Assembly (NCBI RefSeq): GCF_030035605.1
Contig: NZ_CP106736.1
Span: 2,976,001 to 3,040,000, forward strand
Direction of reading: 5' to 3'
DNA: 64,000 bases
Source: Silvimonas soli
Lineage (GTDB): Bacteria > Pseudomonadota > Gammaproteobacteria > Burkholderiales > Chitinibacteraceae
Shown here: positions 32,732 to 42,137 of the stretch, piece after piece
Layout: the number at the start of each line of letters is the position of its first letter
Numbering within the stretch: position 1 is the first letter of the stretch
Notes under the pieces: generated by a model
The model's database searches: none
Seen by the model: the letters and a program-made list of their open reading frames with translations, nothing else
Told to the model about the DNA's origin: nothing
Position numbers and translations under genes: made by a program

Positions 32732-33991
32732 TCAGCTTTGATCCGTGGCTGGATTAGCATTGCCATTGGTTAGCCCGCGCGTCTGCAGTTCTTCGCGTAC
32801 CAACGCATCAATCCGTGGCGCTAGCCGTGCTTCCAGTTCCATGCCGACTTGATCAATCATGCGCGTGAGTGCTTCGCCGTACAGGGTCTGCATCATTTGC
32901 GCGAAGTGACGGCGGGTGAGTTGCTCGACCTCTGTCGAGATATCCACCGCCAGATGCGCCGCCACACTGGCCGTCATTTCGCTGATGGCTGCTTCGTTCA
33001 TCCATGAAAGCGCTGCCACCGGCGGGGGTTCGGCCACTATGGCTGGTGTGGCTTCTTCCTGTTGAGCCTCAGCCAGCTCATTCAATAGTTCAGGCTCTGC
33101 AGAGTCCTCTTCGCGGAAAGCGTCCAGATCAAGTTCCAGCGGCGTTTCGGTATCGGCTTGCCAATCGACCGAAACGGCTGAGTTGTCGACTACTGGTGGC
33201 TCGTCCATTACATAGCCAACGCTGACCGACGCTGCCAGTGTTTCGGCGTCGTCTACAGGCGTTTCGTCGGTCCACCACGGCGCTACCGGCGACCAGTCTG
33301 GCGCATCGTTGTTGGCTGAGGCAGCGACTGGCAGTTCTGCTGCTGGCAACGCCTCTGCCACGGCTGCAAACGGATGGGCGAACTCGTTAACTTCATCGGC
33401 CTCTTCCCAATGCAAGGTGCTGCCTTGCGGTGAATCGAGCGGCGCTTGATCTTGATGGAACTCATCGACAAAGGTATCAACCGACGAGGCTTCGGTTGCC
33501 CAGTCAGGTTGGGTCTGGCTCGTTGCCGCAGCGGGGTTCGACTCGTCATTGGTCACATCGGCATCGGCATCGACCGGTGCCGCGTTCAGTTCCGCTTCAG
33601 GCTCTTCTGTCAGCGGCTCGATCTGCGGCGTGCTGCCCGGCCCGAAAGGTGCCCGCTCGCGTAACAGTGATTCCAGGTCCAGCAGGGGCAAGTCGAGAAA
33701 TTCGGGGTCTTTCTTTGGTGTCTGGATTTCGACGTGAACGACTGGCACCGGTTCTATTTCAACTGGCTGTGGCGACAGGAAATCAGTCGGGTCGAACATC
33801 AGGCTGCTAGCCGGGGTCATGGCGACTTCAGTCAGCACCGGGATCGGGCCCTGATCTTCGGCGACGTCGGTCAGCACCGGCAGGATGTCTTCTTCTTTAC
33901 CGCGGATATTGCCGCGGTGGCGCGCCAGCAACGCATCCATCTTGTTAAACAGCGGGTTTACGCTTTCTTCATTTTCTTGATCTATCGTCAC
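32732..33991 (-). CDS. Acidic protein with helical C-terminus after holC, function unknown
   Basis: A 419-residue, strongly acidic protein. It has a short N-terminal helix (NPLFNKMDALLARHRGN), then about 300 residues rich in Glu, Asp, Ala, Pro and Val that look disordered, and an 80-residue ordered helical C-terminus (EMTASVAAHLAVDISTEVEQLTRRHFAQMMQTLYGEALTRMI and on). This order (helix, acidic Pro-rich linker, helical C-terminus) is the layout of the polar organiser PopZ, but I do not see a direct PopZ sequence match. The start overlaps the holC stop by 4 bp, tying it to pepA-holC. Function unknown. Confidence 0.65.
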   Translation of the reverse strand: MTIDQENEESVNPLFNKMDALLARHRGNIRGKEEDILPVLTDVAEDQGPIPVLTEVAMTPASSLMFDPTDFLSPQPVEIEPVPVVHVEIQTPKKDPEFLDLPLLDLESLLRERAPFGPGSTPQIEPLTEEPEAELNAAPVDADADVTNDESNPAAATSQTQPDWATEASSVDTFVDEFHQDQAPLDSPQGSTLHWEEADEVNEFAHPFAAVAEALPAAELPVAASANNDAPDWSPVAPWWTDETPVDDAETLAASVSVGYVMDEPPVVDNSAVSVDWQADTETPLELDLDAFREEDSAEPELLNELAEAQQEEATPAIVAEPPPVAALSWMNEAAISEMTASVAAHLAVDISTEVEQLTRRHFAQMMQTLYGEALTRMIDQVGMELEARLAPRIDALVREELQTRGLTNGNANPATDQS

Positions 33992-34440
33992 GCTTGCGCT
34001 CCGCCTGCACGCTTGCGCGCCAGTTCCAGCATGTCTACGGCAACGGGGGTCATGCCCAATCCTTGCCAGGTACGCCAGCGCTCCCGAGCGGCAAGGCGCT
34101 CGTTTTCATCTTGCGAGACTATTTCAATAATACGTTCGTGTTCGGCGAAACCGTCTGGCACTTGGCCGGTCCAGTTGAACAACACGTTGCGCGAGGGCAG
34201 CAATGCCGGGCGAAAATCAACGACGACAGGCGTTTGCGCTGCGATGTCTTCGTTCGCCCGGCAATGCGGCACAAAGCTGGTATGCGGTGTATCCCACAAT
34301 ACCCGGTCCAGCCGCAGAGCCTCGGCCTCGCTGGCGGCGAGTACCGAGATGCTGAGGTTTTGCGCCACGGCCTTGCCCACGAGCTGGGCTAGCGCCTGCT
34401 CGCGGTTTTTCACGTTGAAATAAAAAGTGATCTGGGCCAT
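33988..34440 (-). CDS. holC: DNA polymerase III chi subunit
   Basis: A 150-residue protein whose N-terminus (ITFYFNVKNREQALAQLVGKAV) and core (LDRVLWDTPHTSFVPHC, VLFNWTGQVPDGF, ERIIEIVSQDE) are those of HolC, which links the clamp loader to SSB. The sites used to hold SSB and psi cannot be mapped precisely by eye. Genes run pepA-holC-unknown on the minus strand. pepA ends 48 bp upstream, the usual gene pair in proteobacteria. Confidence 0.93.
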   Translation of the reverse strand: MAQITFYFNVKNREQALAQLVGKAVAQNLSISVLAASEAEALRLDRVLWDTPHTSFVPHCRANEDIAAQTPVVVDFRPALLPSRNVLFNWTGQVPDGFAEHERIIEIVSQDENERLAARERWRTWQGLGMTPVAVDMLELARKRAGGAQA

Positions 34441-34488
34441 GGCTACTTTGGGCTGGGTAACAAGCGGGCTATCTTACCGCATCGGGCC

Positions 34489-35976
34489 TTATTTCTTTTT
34501 CGCGGTTTTAGCGGCGCGCTGGTTGAGGAATTCCACCAGCATTGGCACCGGACGACCCGTGGCACCCTTGGCCGCACCAGACTTCCATGCAGTACCGGCG
34601 ATATCGAGGTGAGCCCAGTTCACGTCTTTGACGAAACGTGACAAGAACACCGCTGCGGTAATCGAGCCACCCGGACGGCCGCCGATATTGGCCATATCCG
34701 CAAAGTTGGACTTCAGTTGTTCTTGATAGTCGTCCCACAACGGCATACGCCATGCTTTGTCGCCGGAAGTGCCAGCTGCTGCCAACAGTTGCTCTGCCAG
34801 TTTTTCGTCATTGGCGTACAAGCCTGTCGCGATATGGCCCAGGGCGATCACGCAAGCACCAGTCAGCGTGGCGATATCGATGATGGTTTCCGGTTCGTAC
34901 TTCGCGGCGTATGTCAGCGCGTCGCACAGTACCAGACGGCCTTCAGCATCGGTGTTCAGCACTTCAATGGTCTGGCCGGACATGCTGGTGAGAATGTCAC
35001 CTGGCTTGTACGCATTGCCAGCTGGCATGTTTTCGCAAGTAGCGATCACACCCACCAGGTTGATAGGCAGCTTCAGTTCAGTCACGGCCTTGAATACGCC
35101 CAGCACGGTGGCAGCACCGCACATGTCGTATTTCATTTCGTCCATGCTGTCGCCCGGCTTGAGCGAGATACCGCCCGAGTCAAACGTAATGCCTTTACCA
35201 ACCAGCACCACTGGCTTGCCCTTGCCGCCTTTGTATTCCAGGGTAATCAGCTTGGGCGGTTCGATTGAACCCTTGGCCACGGCCAGGAATGAACCCATGC
35301 CGAGCTTTTCCATGTCGGCAGCTTCGAGCACGTCCACTTTGATTTTGGCTGCTTTGCCCAGCGCTTGCGCCTGGGTTGCCAGATAGGTCGGAGTGCAAAC
35401 GTTGCCCGGGGCATTGCCCAGATCACGGGTGAAGTTCACGCCATGACCAATGGCCAGACCTTGTTGCAGGCCAGCTTGGGCCGCATCCTGGTCGGCTTTT
35501 TTGCTCACGGTAATGTTTACATTGGTGAGCGTCGCCACAGGTTCTTTTTTGGATTTGAACTGATCAAACCGGTAGCCTTCGAAAACAAACGCTTGCGCGA
35601 CGATGGCGGCAGCGGTTTCGATACCCAGGGTTTTGCCTGCAACCAGCAACAGGTGAACACCGGTGCTGGTCGCCTTGCCCGCGATCACTGCTTTGGCAGC
35701 GGCGCTGGCTGCAAGGCGCAAGGAAGCTACATCAGCGGTTTCGCCGGTCTGCACCAAAACCACGCGGCGCAATTTGCCGTCCAGCGTCACGTGCGTGCTC
35801 AAAATGGAGCCCGCTTTCTCGCCCGGTTCACCGTTGGCAACCAGCGCGGACAACACGCCCGAGGTGGCCGAATCGAGCTTTGACAGGCCTTGTGCCAGCT
35901 TTTTGCCAGCGACGGGCAGCACCAGTGTCTCAGCGGTGTCTTTTTCGGGGGGGGTGAGATTAATGATATATTCCAT
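34489..35976 (-). CDS. pepA: Leucyl aminopeptidase, M17 family
   Basis: A 495-residue cytosolic aminopeptidase. The M17 signature NTDAEGRLVL carries metal ligands, with the catalytic Lys in LVGKGITFDSGGISLKP and others in DEMKYDMCGAA. GGAGGT precedes the ATG. It removes N-terminal residues from peptides and in E. coli also binds DNA. A run of eight C in codons 8-10 (35947-35954) is unusual so close to a start. It is the first gene of the pepA-holC operon. Confidence 0.97.
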   Translation of the reverse strand: MEYIINLTPPEKDTAETLVLPVAGKKLAQGLSKLDSATSGVLSALVANGEPGEKAGSILSTHVTLDGKLRRVVLVQTGETADVASLRLAASAAAKAVIAGKATSTGVHLLLVAGKTLGIETAAAIVAQAFVFEGYRFDQFKSKKEPVATLTNVNITVSKKADQDAAQAGLQQGLAIGHGVNFTRDLGNAPGNVCTPTYLATQAQALGKAAKIKVDVLEAADMEKLGMGSFLAVAKGSIEPPKLITLEYKGGKGKPVVLVGKGITFDSGGISLKPGDSMDEMKYDMCGAATVLGVFKAVTELKLPINLVGVIATCENMPAGNAYKPGDILTSMSGQTIEVLNTDAEGRLVLCDALTYAAKYEPETIIDIATLTGACVIALGHIATGLYANDEKLAEQLLAAAGTSGDKAWRMPLWDDYQEQLKSNFADMANIGGRPGGSITAAVFLSRFVKDVNWAHLDIAGTAWKSGAAKGATGRPVPMLVEFLNQRAAKTAKKK

Positions 35977-36153
35977 GGTGTGGACCTCCGTTGCGCTGAT
36001 ATGTGCAACTTATCTATTGTTGGTGTGAGCCCTTTTGGGGCTTGAGTTTGTGGTGGACCGCCGCATTTGCATGCAAAATGCATGAAAAACGCGGATGGTC
36101 CGGTTCCAGGCTCGCGTGATTATTTCCTGTCCCCCCTTATAAGTCAAAAACGC

Positions 36154-37221
36154 ATGCTTTTTCGCAAGACCCTGATTCAGGAAATGACGTGGGTAGCCAT
36201 GGCGGTGTTCGCCGTGTTGCTGCTGCTTGTCATGACCACACAGGTCGTGCGCTTGCTGGGCCAGGCCGCCATTGGCGCGCTGGCCTCGTCTGCGGTCTGG
36301 GCCATGATGGGCTTCGCCGCAGTGCGCTACCTGCCTATTCTCATGTCGCTCATGTTGTTCGTTTCCGTGCTGGCGACCATGACGCGCCTGTGGCGTGACA
36401 ACGAGATGGTGATCTGGTTCGCCAGCGGCCGCTCCATTCGCAATTTCATTGCGCCGGTGCTGGAGTTTGCGCTACCGGTGGTGGTGCTGATTGCCGTGCT
36501 GTCGACCGTGGTGTCGCCATGGGCGCTGAAAAAAGGCAATGAGTTCCGCGAGAAATCCATGTCGCGCCAGGAAGTGACACAGGTCGCGCCCGGCGTTTTC
36601 CGCGAATCCCCTTCGGCCGATCGCGTCTATTTCGTCGAGAACTTTACCAATCAGACCAACGCTGGCAACAACGTCTTTGTGCAGATGAAGAAAGATGGCC
36701 GCATCTCCATCATCATGTCTGAGCGTGGCGGCATGTTTCTGGATAAGCACGATGAACGCTGGCTGTGGCTAGGCAAAGGCCGCTCCTATCAAGGTGAGCC
36801 CGGCAAGATTGCCTATGACACAGTGACGTTCGATCACGCCCAATTGCGTATTGAAACCACAGATCGACCTGTTTCCAGCCCGACCACTCAGGCTACTGCA
36901 ACCATGCAATTGCTGGGCAGCGATAACCCCGAGAAACGCGCAGAAATGGCCTGGCGTATCGCTTTGCCGTTATCGGCCTTGATTCTGACGTTGGGGGCTA
37001 TTCCTCTGGCGTTCTTTAATCCACGCGGCGGCCGGGCACTCAACCTGGTGGTGGCGGTGTTCGTGTACTTCGTTTACTACAGCATGGTCAATATCATGCA
37101 GGCCTGGATTGCTGGCGGCAAAGTGCCGCTCTGGCTCAACATGTGGCCGCTACATATTCTCGCTGCGGGGCTGGTGGTTGGCCTGTATTTCTGGCGCAGC
37201 AAAAGCCGGAGCGTGTCATGA
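36154..37221 (+). CDS. lptF: LPS export permease subunit LptF
   Basis: A 355-residue inner-membrane protein of the LptB2FG exporter that pulls LPS from the inner membrane. It has six membrane helices in two sets of three flanking a periplasmic beta-jellyroll (about 125-260). The start MLFRKTLIQEMTWV at 36154 is the usual N-terminus of the family; the frame extends to 36067 without similarity. It ends in a 4-bp overlap with lptG. Confidence 0.95.
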   Translation: MLFRKTLIQEMTWVAMAVFAVLLLLVMTTQVVRLLGQAAIGALASSAVWAMMGFAAVRYLPILMSLMLFVSVLATMTRLWRDNEMVIWFASGRSIRNFIAPVLEFALPVVVLIAVLSTVVSPWALKKGNEFREKSMSRQEVTQVAPGVFRESPSADRVYFVENFTNQTNAGNNVFVQMKKDGRISIIMSERGGMFLDKHDERWLWLGKGRSYQGEPGKIAYDTVTFDHAQLRIETTDRPVSSPTTQATATMQLLGSDNPEKRAEMAWRIALPLSALILTLGAIPLAFFNPRGGRALNLVVAVFVYFVYYSMVNIMQAWIAGGKVPLWLNMWPLHILAAGLVVGLYFWRSKSRSVS

Positions 37222-38297
37222 AAATTCTGGCACGTTATCTGTTCCGTCAATTGACGGTATTCATTCTGTTCACCCTGGCAGGCTTGCTGGCGCTGTACAA
37301 TTTTTTCGATTTGATTGGCGAACTGGGCGATCTGGGCAAGGGCGGTTATCAGCTCTCCGACGCGTTGCTGTATGTGCTTTTGCAAACGCCTTCCAATGCC
37401 TACAACCTGTTGCCGATTGCCGTGCTGATTGGCGGGATTTTCGCCTTGTCGACGCTCGCCGGGAATGCTGAGCTGACCGTGATGCGTGCGGCCGGGGTGT
37501 CGGTCAAACGTTTATTGAGCTGGCTGCTGACCATTGGCGTGTTGTATGGCGCGGTGACGTTGCTGCTGGGCGAATATGTTGCGCCGGTAGCCAAGCAAGC
37601 GGCTAACCAACACCGATTGGCTGCGACCAAGGCCATGCTGGTGGGTGAATTCCGCTCTGGCGTCTGGGTGAAGGATGGTCACCAGATTGTGAACATCGCC
37701 GAAATGCTGCCCGATCTCACCATTCTGGGCATCCGCATTTACGAATTCGGCGACAAGATGGTGCTGAACCGCATTCTTGAAGGCACCACCGGCAAGTACA
37801 AAGGCAACGGTGAATGGCAACTGCAGGATTCCGCCGAAACCCGCTTTGCGCCGAATGAAGGCGGGGTGAGCATGACCAAGGCGGCGGCGGGCAACTGGGC
37901 CACGTCGATCACGCCGGAAATGCTGGCGGTGTTGCTGGTCGAGCCATCGCAGATGTCGGGTCGCGCCTTGTATAGTTATATCGATCACTTGCGCCGCAAC
38001 AACCAGAAAACTTCACGCTATGAGCTCGCCTTGTGGGGCAAGCTCTTTTACCCGCTGGCCTGTTTGTCGATGATCGTGATTGCCTTGCCGTTTGCGCAGA
38101 CGCAGCGGCGCAGTGGCAATGTGGGCGTGCGCTTGTTCGCCGGGATCATCGTCGGGATGTCGTTCCACTTTCTGAACCAGGTTGTGGTTTATCTGGGTGA
38201 ATTGCGCAGCTGGCCACCACCGCTGGTGGTGTCGATTCCGACTTTGTTCTTCCTGTTTATCGCCATTGTGATGTTGTGGCGACAAGAGCGGCGTTAA
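37218..38297 (+). CDS. lptG: LPS export permease subunit LptG
   Basis: A 359-residue partner of LptF with the same topology: helices near 10-35, 60-90 and 95-120, a periplasmic jellyroll, then three C-terminal helices (GLFYPLACLSMIVIALPFAQ region). ARYLFRQLTVFILFTLAGLLALYNFFDL-type start is typical. The ATG at 37218 lies inside the lptF end, so synthesis is coupled 1:1. Confidence 0.95.
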   Translation: MKILARYLFRQLTVFILFTLAGLLALYNFFDLIGELGDLGKGGYQLSDALLYVLLQTPSNAYNLLPIAVLIGGIFALSTLAGNAELTVMRAAGVSVKRLLSWLLTIGVLYGAVTLLLGEYVAPVAKQAANQHRLAATKAMLVGEFRSGVWVKDGHQIVNIAEMLPDLTILGIRIYEFGDKMVLNRILEGTTGKYKGNGEWQLQDSAETRFAPNEGGVSMTKAAAGNWATSITPEMLAVLLVEPSQMSGRALYSYIDHLRRNNQKTSRYELALWGKLFYPLACLSMIVIALPFAQTQRRSGNVGVRLFAGIIVGMSFHFLNQVVVYLGELRSWPPPLVVSIPTLFFLFIAIVMLWRQERR

Positions 38298-38317
38298 GCG
38301 CCGGTCGTTCAGAGTTA

Positions 38318-38344
38318 TCCGATGGTATTTGCCGTCGGATTTGC
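38318..38344 (+). terminator. Possible terminator after lptG
   Basis: Stem TCCGATGG / CCGTCGGA (one G-T pair), loop TATTTG, then TTTGCT. The weak T-run makes it only probable. Confidence 0.5.
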
Positions 38345-38389
38345 TAGCATCGCTGCCACTTTCGATCACTGTTTATTACTGGAATCGCT

Positions 38390-39400
38390 ATGCATGTATT
38401 GCTGACAGGCGGGGCGGGCTACATCGGCTCGCACACCTATATCGAATTGCTCGCTGCCGGTTTTACCCCAGTCATTTTCGATAATTTCTGCAACGCCAAG
38501 CCTGAAGTACTCAACCGGCTGGAGACCATCACCGGCAAGCCGGTGGAATGGGTCAACGCCGATATCCGCGATCGCAAAGCGCTGGATGAGGCCTTCAATC
38601 GCTGGCCGATTGGTGCAGTTATCCATTTTGCTGGTCTGAAAGCCGTGGGCGAATCAGTCCAGAAGCCGCTGGCCTACTACGATAATAACGTGGTCGGAAC
38701 GGTACGTTTGCTGGAAGCCATGAGCGCCGCCAATGTCAAACAGCTGGTGTTCTCCTCGTCGGCCACCGTTTATGGTGACCCGCATGCGGTGCCTATCAAT
38801 GAAGATTTTCCGCTATCCGCGACCAATCCATACGGTCGCTCCAAGCTGATGATCGAAGACATGCTGCGCGATCTGTTCCGCTCGGATTCCTCCTGGCATC
38901 TGGCCTTGCTGCGTTATTTCAACCCTGTCGGCGCGCATGAATCCGGCTTGATCGGCGAAGACCCGCAAGGCATTCCGAACAACCTGATGCCATTTGTGGC
39001 GCAGGTGGCAGTGGGTAAGCGCGACAAACTGTCGGTGTATGGACATGACTATCCGACGCCAGATGGCACCGGCGTACGTGATTACATACACGTGGTTGAT
39101 CTGGCCAAGGGTCACGTCAAAGCGCTGCAAAAACTGGCGCAAGGCTCTGGTACGGTAACGGTGAATCTGGGTACTGGCCTGGGGTATTCGGTGCTGGACA
39201 TGATCAAGGCGTTTGAAGTGGCCAGCGGTAAATCCGTGCCATACCAACTGGTTGATCGTCGCCCCGGCGATATCGCGGCTTGCTACGCAGACCCGGCGCT
39301 GGCGCGCAGCGAGTTGGGCTGGCAGGCCGAGAAAACGCTGGAAGACATGTGCCGCGATTCGTGGCGCTGGCAAAGCGGCAATCCCAACGGCTTCGCTTGA
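38390..39400 (+). CDS. galE: UDP-glucose 4-epimerase
   Basis: A 336-residue short-chain dehydrogenase-type epimerase that interconverts UDP-glucose and UDP-galactose. The NAD-binding GGAGYIGSH is at the N-terminus, the catalytic S-S-S-A-T-V-Y and YGRSK (Tyr, Lys) are near 125-155, and FNPVGAHESGLIGEDP is specific to GalE. It supplies UDP-galactose for the surface-glycan operon that follows, though a terminator separates them. Confidence 0.96.
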   Translation: MHVLLTGGAGYIGSHTYIELLAAGFTPVIFDNFCNAKPEVLNRLETITGKPVEWVNADIRDRKALDEAFNRWPIGAVIHFAGLKAVGESVQKPLAYYDNNVVGTVRLLEAMSAANVKQLVFSSSATVYGDPHAVPINEDFPLSATNPYGRSKLMIEDMLRDLFRSDSSWHLALLRYFNPVGAHESGLIGEDPQGIPNNLMPFVAQVAVGKRDKLSVYGHDYPTPDGTGVRDYIHVVDLAKGHVKALQKLAQGSGTVTVNLGTGLGYSVLDMIKAFEVASGKSVPYQLVDRRPGDIAACYADPALARSELGWQAEKTLEDMCRDSWRWQSGNPNGFA

Positions 39401-39461
39401 AAGACGTAAAACGGTTACAGCCATACTTGCGTTGATCAAATACAATTGTGTGTGTTTACAG

Positions 39462-39496
39462 ACAACCCGCGTTAGCTAGCGCGGGTTGTTGCTTAT
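39462..39496 (+). terminator. Terminator after galE
   Basis: Stem ACAACCCGCG / CGCGGGTTGT with loop TTAGCTAG, followed by TGCTTATT. Strong stem, weak T-run. Confidence 0.7.
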
Positions 39497-39529
39497 TAGC
39501 CTTGCAGATCAACGGCACCCAGAAAAACC

Positions 39530-39871
39530 ATGTATTCAGCGACTTTCATTTTCAGGAAAAAACAGTACGACGCCGAGTTCGAGCGCCTTGATGCGTCGAT
39601 CATGGCCGCCGCACAGTCCATCCCTGAATTTGCCGGACAAGACACTTGGGAAAACGCCGCCCAGGAGCTCACCTGCGTGGTGTATTACTGGCATTCGCTG
39701 GCAGGTTTGCAAGCGCTGATGCAGCACCCGGACCATATTACCGCCAAGCAAAACTACCAGACCTGGTACAAGGGCTATCACGTGGTGATCGCCGAAGTCT
39801 TGCGCACTTATGGCGACGATACGATCGACCATCCCACGCGCAAGATCGGCCACGCCGGAGCCGCGCCCTGA
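39530..39871 (+). CDS. Antibiotic-biosynthesis-monooxygenase (ABM)-like small protein
   Basis: A 113-residue ferredoxin-like-fold protein: MYSATFIFRKKQYDAEFERLDASIMAAAQSIPEF, then TWENAAQELTCVVYYWHSLAGLQALMQHPDHITAKQNYQTWYKGYHVVIAEVLRTYGD. The dimeric alpha/beta barrel pattern with W-x-S-x-x-x-L and the late YH fits ABM/heme-degrading-like proteins. The substrate is unknown. Its TGA overlaps the ATG of the flippase gene (TGATG), an odd partner for a glycan operon. Confidence 0.7.
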   Translation: MYSATFIFRKKQYDAEFERLDASIMAAAQSIPEFAGQDTWENAAQELTCVVYYWHSLAGLQALMQHPDHITAKQNYQTWYKGYHVVIAEVLRTYGDDTIDHPTRKIGHAGAAP

Positions 39872-41115
39872 TGGATCGCAAGCTCGCGGGAAATATTGTC
39901 GCGCTTTACGTGGTGAAGGGATTGCAGTACCTGATCTCCTTCGTCACCTTTCCGTTTCTGACCCACGTGCTGCAGGCGCAGTCGTTCGGTGCGATGAACT
40001 ACGCTGCATCGGTGATCCAGTACGGCATCTTGTTTACCGATTTTGGTTTTGATCTGTCCGCCACCCGCGAAATCGCCGTGGCGCGCGAGGATCCGGCACG
40101 GATTGCCGCTATTTTCTGGCGGACCATGGTCGCCAAATCGTGCCTCATGCTGGTGTCGCTGGTGTTGCTCACGGCGGCGATCATGCTGGTGCCGGACTGG
40201 CGCATGTTGGCGCCGGTGTTTTTGTTTTCGCTGGCCAATATCGTGGCGTCGGTGTGTTTCCCGACCTGGTATTTCCAGGGCATGGAAGAATTGCGGGCCG
40301 CTTCAGTCATCAGCGTGATTGCCCGTGCCTTGTTGCTGGGTTTCTTGCTGCTGCTGGTGCGTAGTCCCGACGACGTTGGCCTGGCGGTGGTATTACAAGC
40401 CGCGCCGATGATCCTGGCAGGCGCATTCTGGTGGATCACCCAGTGGGGACTACAGCGCCCGGCCTGGGTGCGACCCAGCCAGGCGGATGTCAAAGTCTCG
40501 CTGCGGGCTAGCTGGCCATTTTTTCTTTCTGCGTTATCGACCAGCCTGTACACCACTGCCACCACCACACTGGTCGGTCTGTACAGTGGTGTACTGCAGG
40601 TGGGCTACTTCTCTGCCGCCAACAAACTGCTGGTTAATGTACAAGGTCTGATCGCCTTGCTGGTGCAGGCAACTTATCCGCGCATTGCCCAACTCGCCCA
40701 TCACAACAAACCAGCGGCGGTATCGATGATCCGCAAAGCCACTTTGTTACAAGGCTCGGCCGGGCTGGTACTGACCTTGATCCTGCTGATCGGCGCACCG
40801 TGGCTGATGCCGTTTCTGGCGGGCAAAGACCTGGCCGCTGCCGCGCCGGTCATGATGTGGCTGGCGCCAATTGTGCTGCTCAGCGCCTTTAGCTACGTAT
40901 TCGGCATGCAGTCGTTACTACCGTTTGGTGAAGAACGTTATTTCAGCCGCGTATTGATTGTGGCTGGCGTCATTAACGTGCTGGGATTGTTGATCCTGCT
41001 GCCGGGCCACGGGGCGGTGCGTGCTGCACAAGTGGTGCTGGCTGTTGAAACATATATCGTCGTCGCTTTCTGGTGGCGTGCCCGCAAGGTTCTGAAGGAG
41101 GCTGCTGCCGTATGA
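39871..41115 (+). CDS. Polysaccharide flippase of the Wzx/RfbX type
   Basis: A 414-residue inner-membrane protein with about twelve helices. It starts MDRKLAGNIVALYVVKGLQYLISFVTFPFLTHVL, the family's usual N-terminus, followed by GAMNYAASVIQYGILFTDFGFDLSATREIA. Members move undecaprenyl-linked glycans across the membrane. The ATG at 39871 overlaps the previous stop; a longer frame from 39646 lies inside the ABM-like gene. It opens a chain of overlapping glycosyltransferase genes. Confidence 0.88.
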   Translation: MDRKLAGNIVALYVVKGLQYLISFVTFPFLTHVLQAQSFGAMNYAASVIQYGILFTDFGFDLSATREIAVAREDPARIAAIFWRTMVAKSCLMLVSLVLLTAAIMLVPDWRMLAPVFLFSLANIVASVCFPTWYFQGMEELRAASVISVIARALLLGFLLLLVRSPDDVGLAVVLQAAPMILAGAFWWITQWGLQRPAWVRPSQADVKVSLRASWPFFLSALSTSLYTTATTTLVGLYSGVLQVGYFSAANKLLVNVQGLIALLVQATYPRIAQLAHHNKPAAVSMIRKATLLQGSAGLVLTLILLIGAPWLMPFLAGKDLAAAAPVMMWLAPIVLLSAFSYVFGMQSLLPFGEERYFSRVLIVAGVINVLGLLILLPGHGAVRAAQVVLAVETYIVVAFWWRARKVLKEAAAV

Positions 41116-42137
41116 TCACGCCTGCCGTCAGCATTGTTTTGCCGTGCTACAACAGCGCGCCGTATTTACAGGAAACGCTGGATTCCTTATCCGCGCAGAC
41201 CTTTACCGATTTTGAATGTCTGGCGATTGATGATGGTTCCACCGACCAAACGCTGGCGATCCTGCAAGCGCATGCGTTTCGCGATCCGCGTTTCCAGATC
41301 ATCACCCGCGAAAATCGCGGTTTGATCGCCACGCTCAATGAAGGCATCGCCGCTGCGCGCGGAGCATGGATGGCGCGCATGGATGCCGATGACCTGGCTG
41401 AGCCCGAACGTCTGCAAATCCAGCTCGCCACCCTGGAACAAACGGGTGCTGACGTGTGCGGCACCTGGGTGCAGTTCTTTGGCGAGCGTTCCGGCATCTG
41501 GCAGACCCCGCTGGACGATGCCTCGATCAAATTGCAGTTGCTGTTCAACGTCGCTTTTGCCCACCCCAGCGTAGTGGCCCGCACCAGCTTGCTGCGGGAG
41601 GTCCCCTATGACGCTGGCGCAGTTCACGCGGAGGACTACGCCTTGTGGTGCGCACTGGCGACGCGTGGTGCACATTTTGTGAACGTCGCGCAGCCGCTGT
41701 TACGCTATCGCTGCCACGCCGGGCAGATCACCCAGACCAAACGGGATGCCTTGCGCCAAACGGCCCAACGCATCCGCGCCGCTTATGCTCTTGTTTTGCT
41801 GCCTGCCGCGTTGCAAGCGCGTGCGGTCCAGTTTGCCGAATACGCCGAGCCGGGCCGTACCTTGTTGCCGGACGACTTTGCGGCTTACGCCGATATGCTC
41901 TTGGCGATCCATCAAGCGCATCCGGTGGGCGCTGCAGTGCTGGCCGAGGCATGGATCGAAGCATGGCAGCGCACGCAGCCTGCGGCCCAAACCTTGCCGG
42001 TGGTCGGGCGCTTGCGGGCGGCTTTACCGTTCGCGCTGGAGCGCAGCGGGTTTTATCGGAAACAATGGATCAAACACCGGCTGGGACAGGGAGTGTTGCA
42101 GGCGTTGCAGCGACTCACCGGTAAAGGAAGCCGATGA
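41112..42137 (+). CDS. GT2 family glycosyltransferase, operon gene 2
   Basis: A 341-residue GT-A enzyme. The donor site is in SIVLPCYNSAPYLQETLDSLSAQTFTDFE, DDGSTD and MDADDLAEPERL, where the D-x-D binds metal and nucleotide. It has a helical extension after about 250 with no clear function. ATGA couples it to the flippase gene. The sugar is unknown. Confidence 0.88.
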   Translation: MITPAVSIVLPCYNSAPYLQETLDSLSAQTFTDFECLAIDDGSTDQTLAILQAHAFRDPRFQIITRENRGLIATLNEGIAAARGAWMARMDADDLAEPERLQIQLATLEQTGADVCGTWVQFFGERSGIWQTPLDDASIKLQLLFNVAFAHPSVVARTSLLREVPYDAGAVHAEDYALWCALATRGAHFVNVAQPLLRYRCHAGQITQTKRDALRQTAQRIRAAYALVLLPAALQARAVQFAEYAEPGRTLLPDDFAAYADMLLAIHQAHPVGAAVLAEAWIEAWQRTQPAAQTLPVVGRLRAALPFALERSGFYRKQWIKHRLGQGVLQALQRLTGKGSR

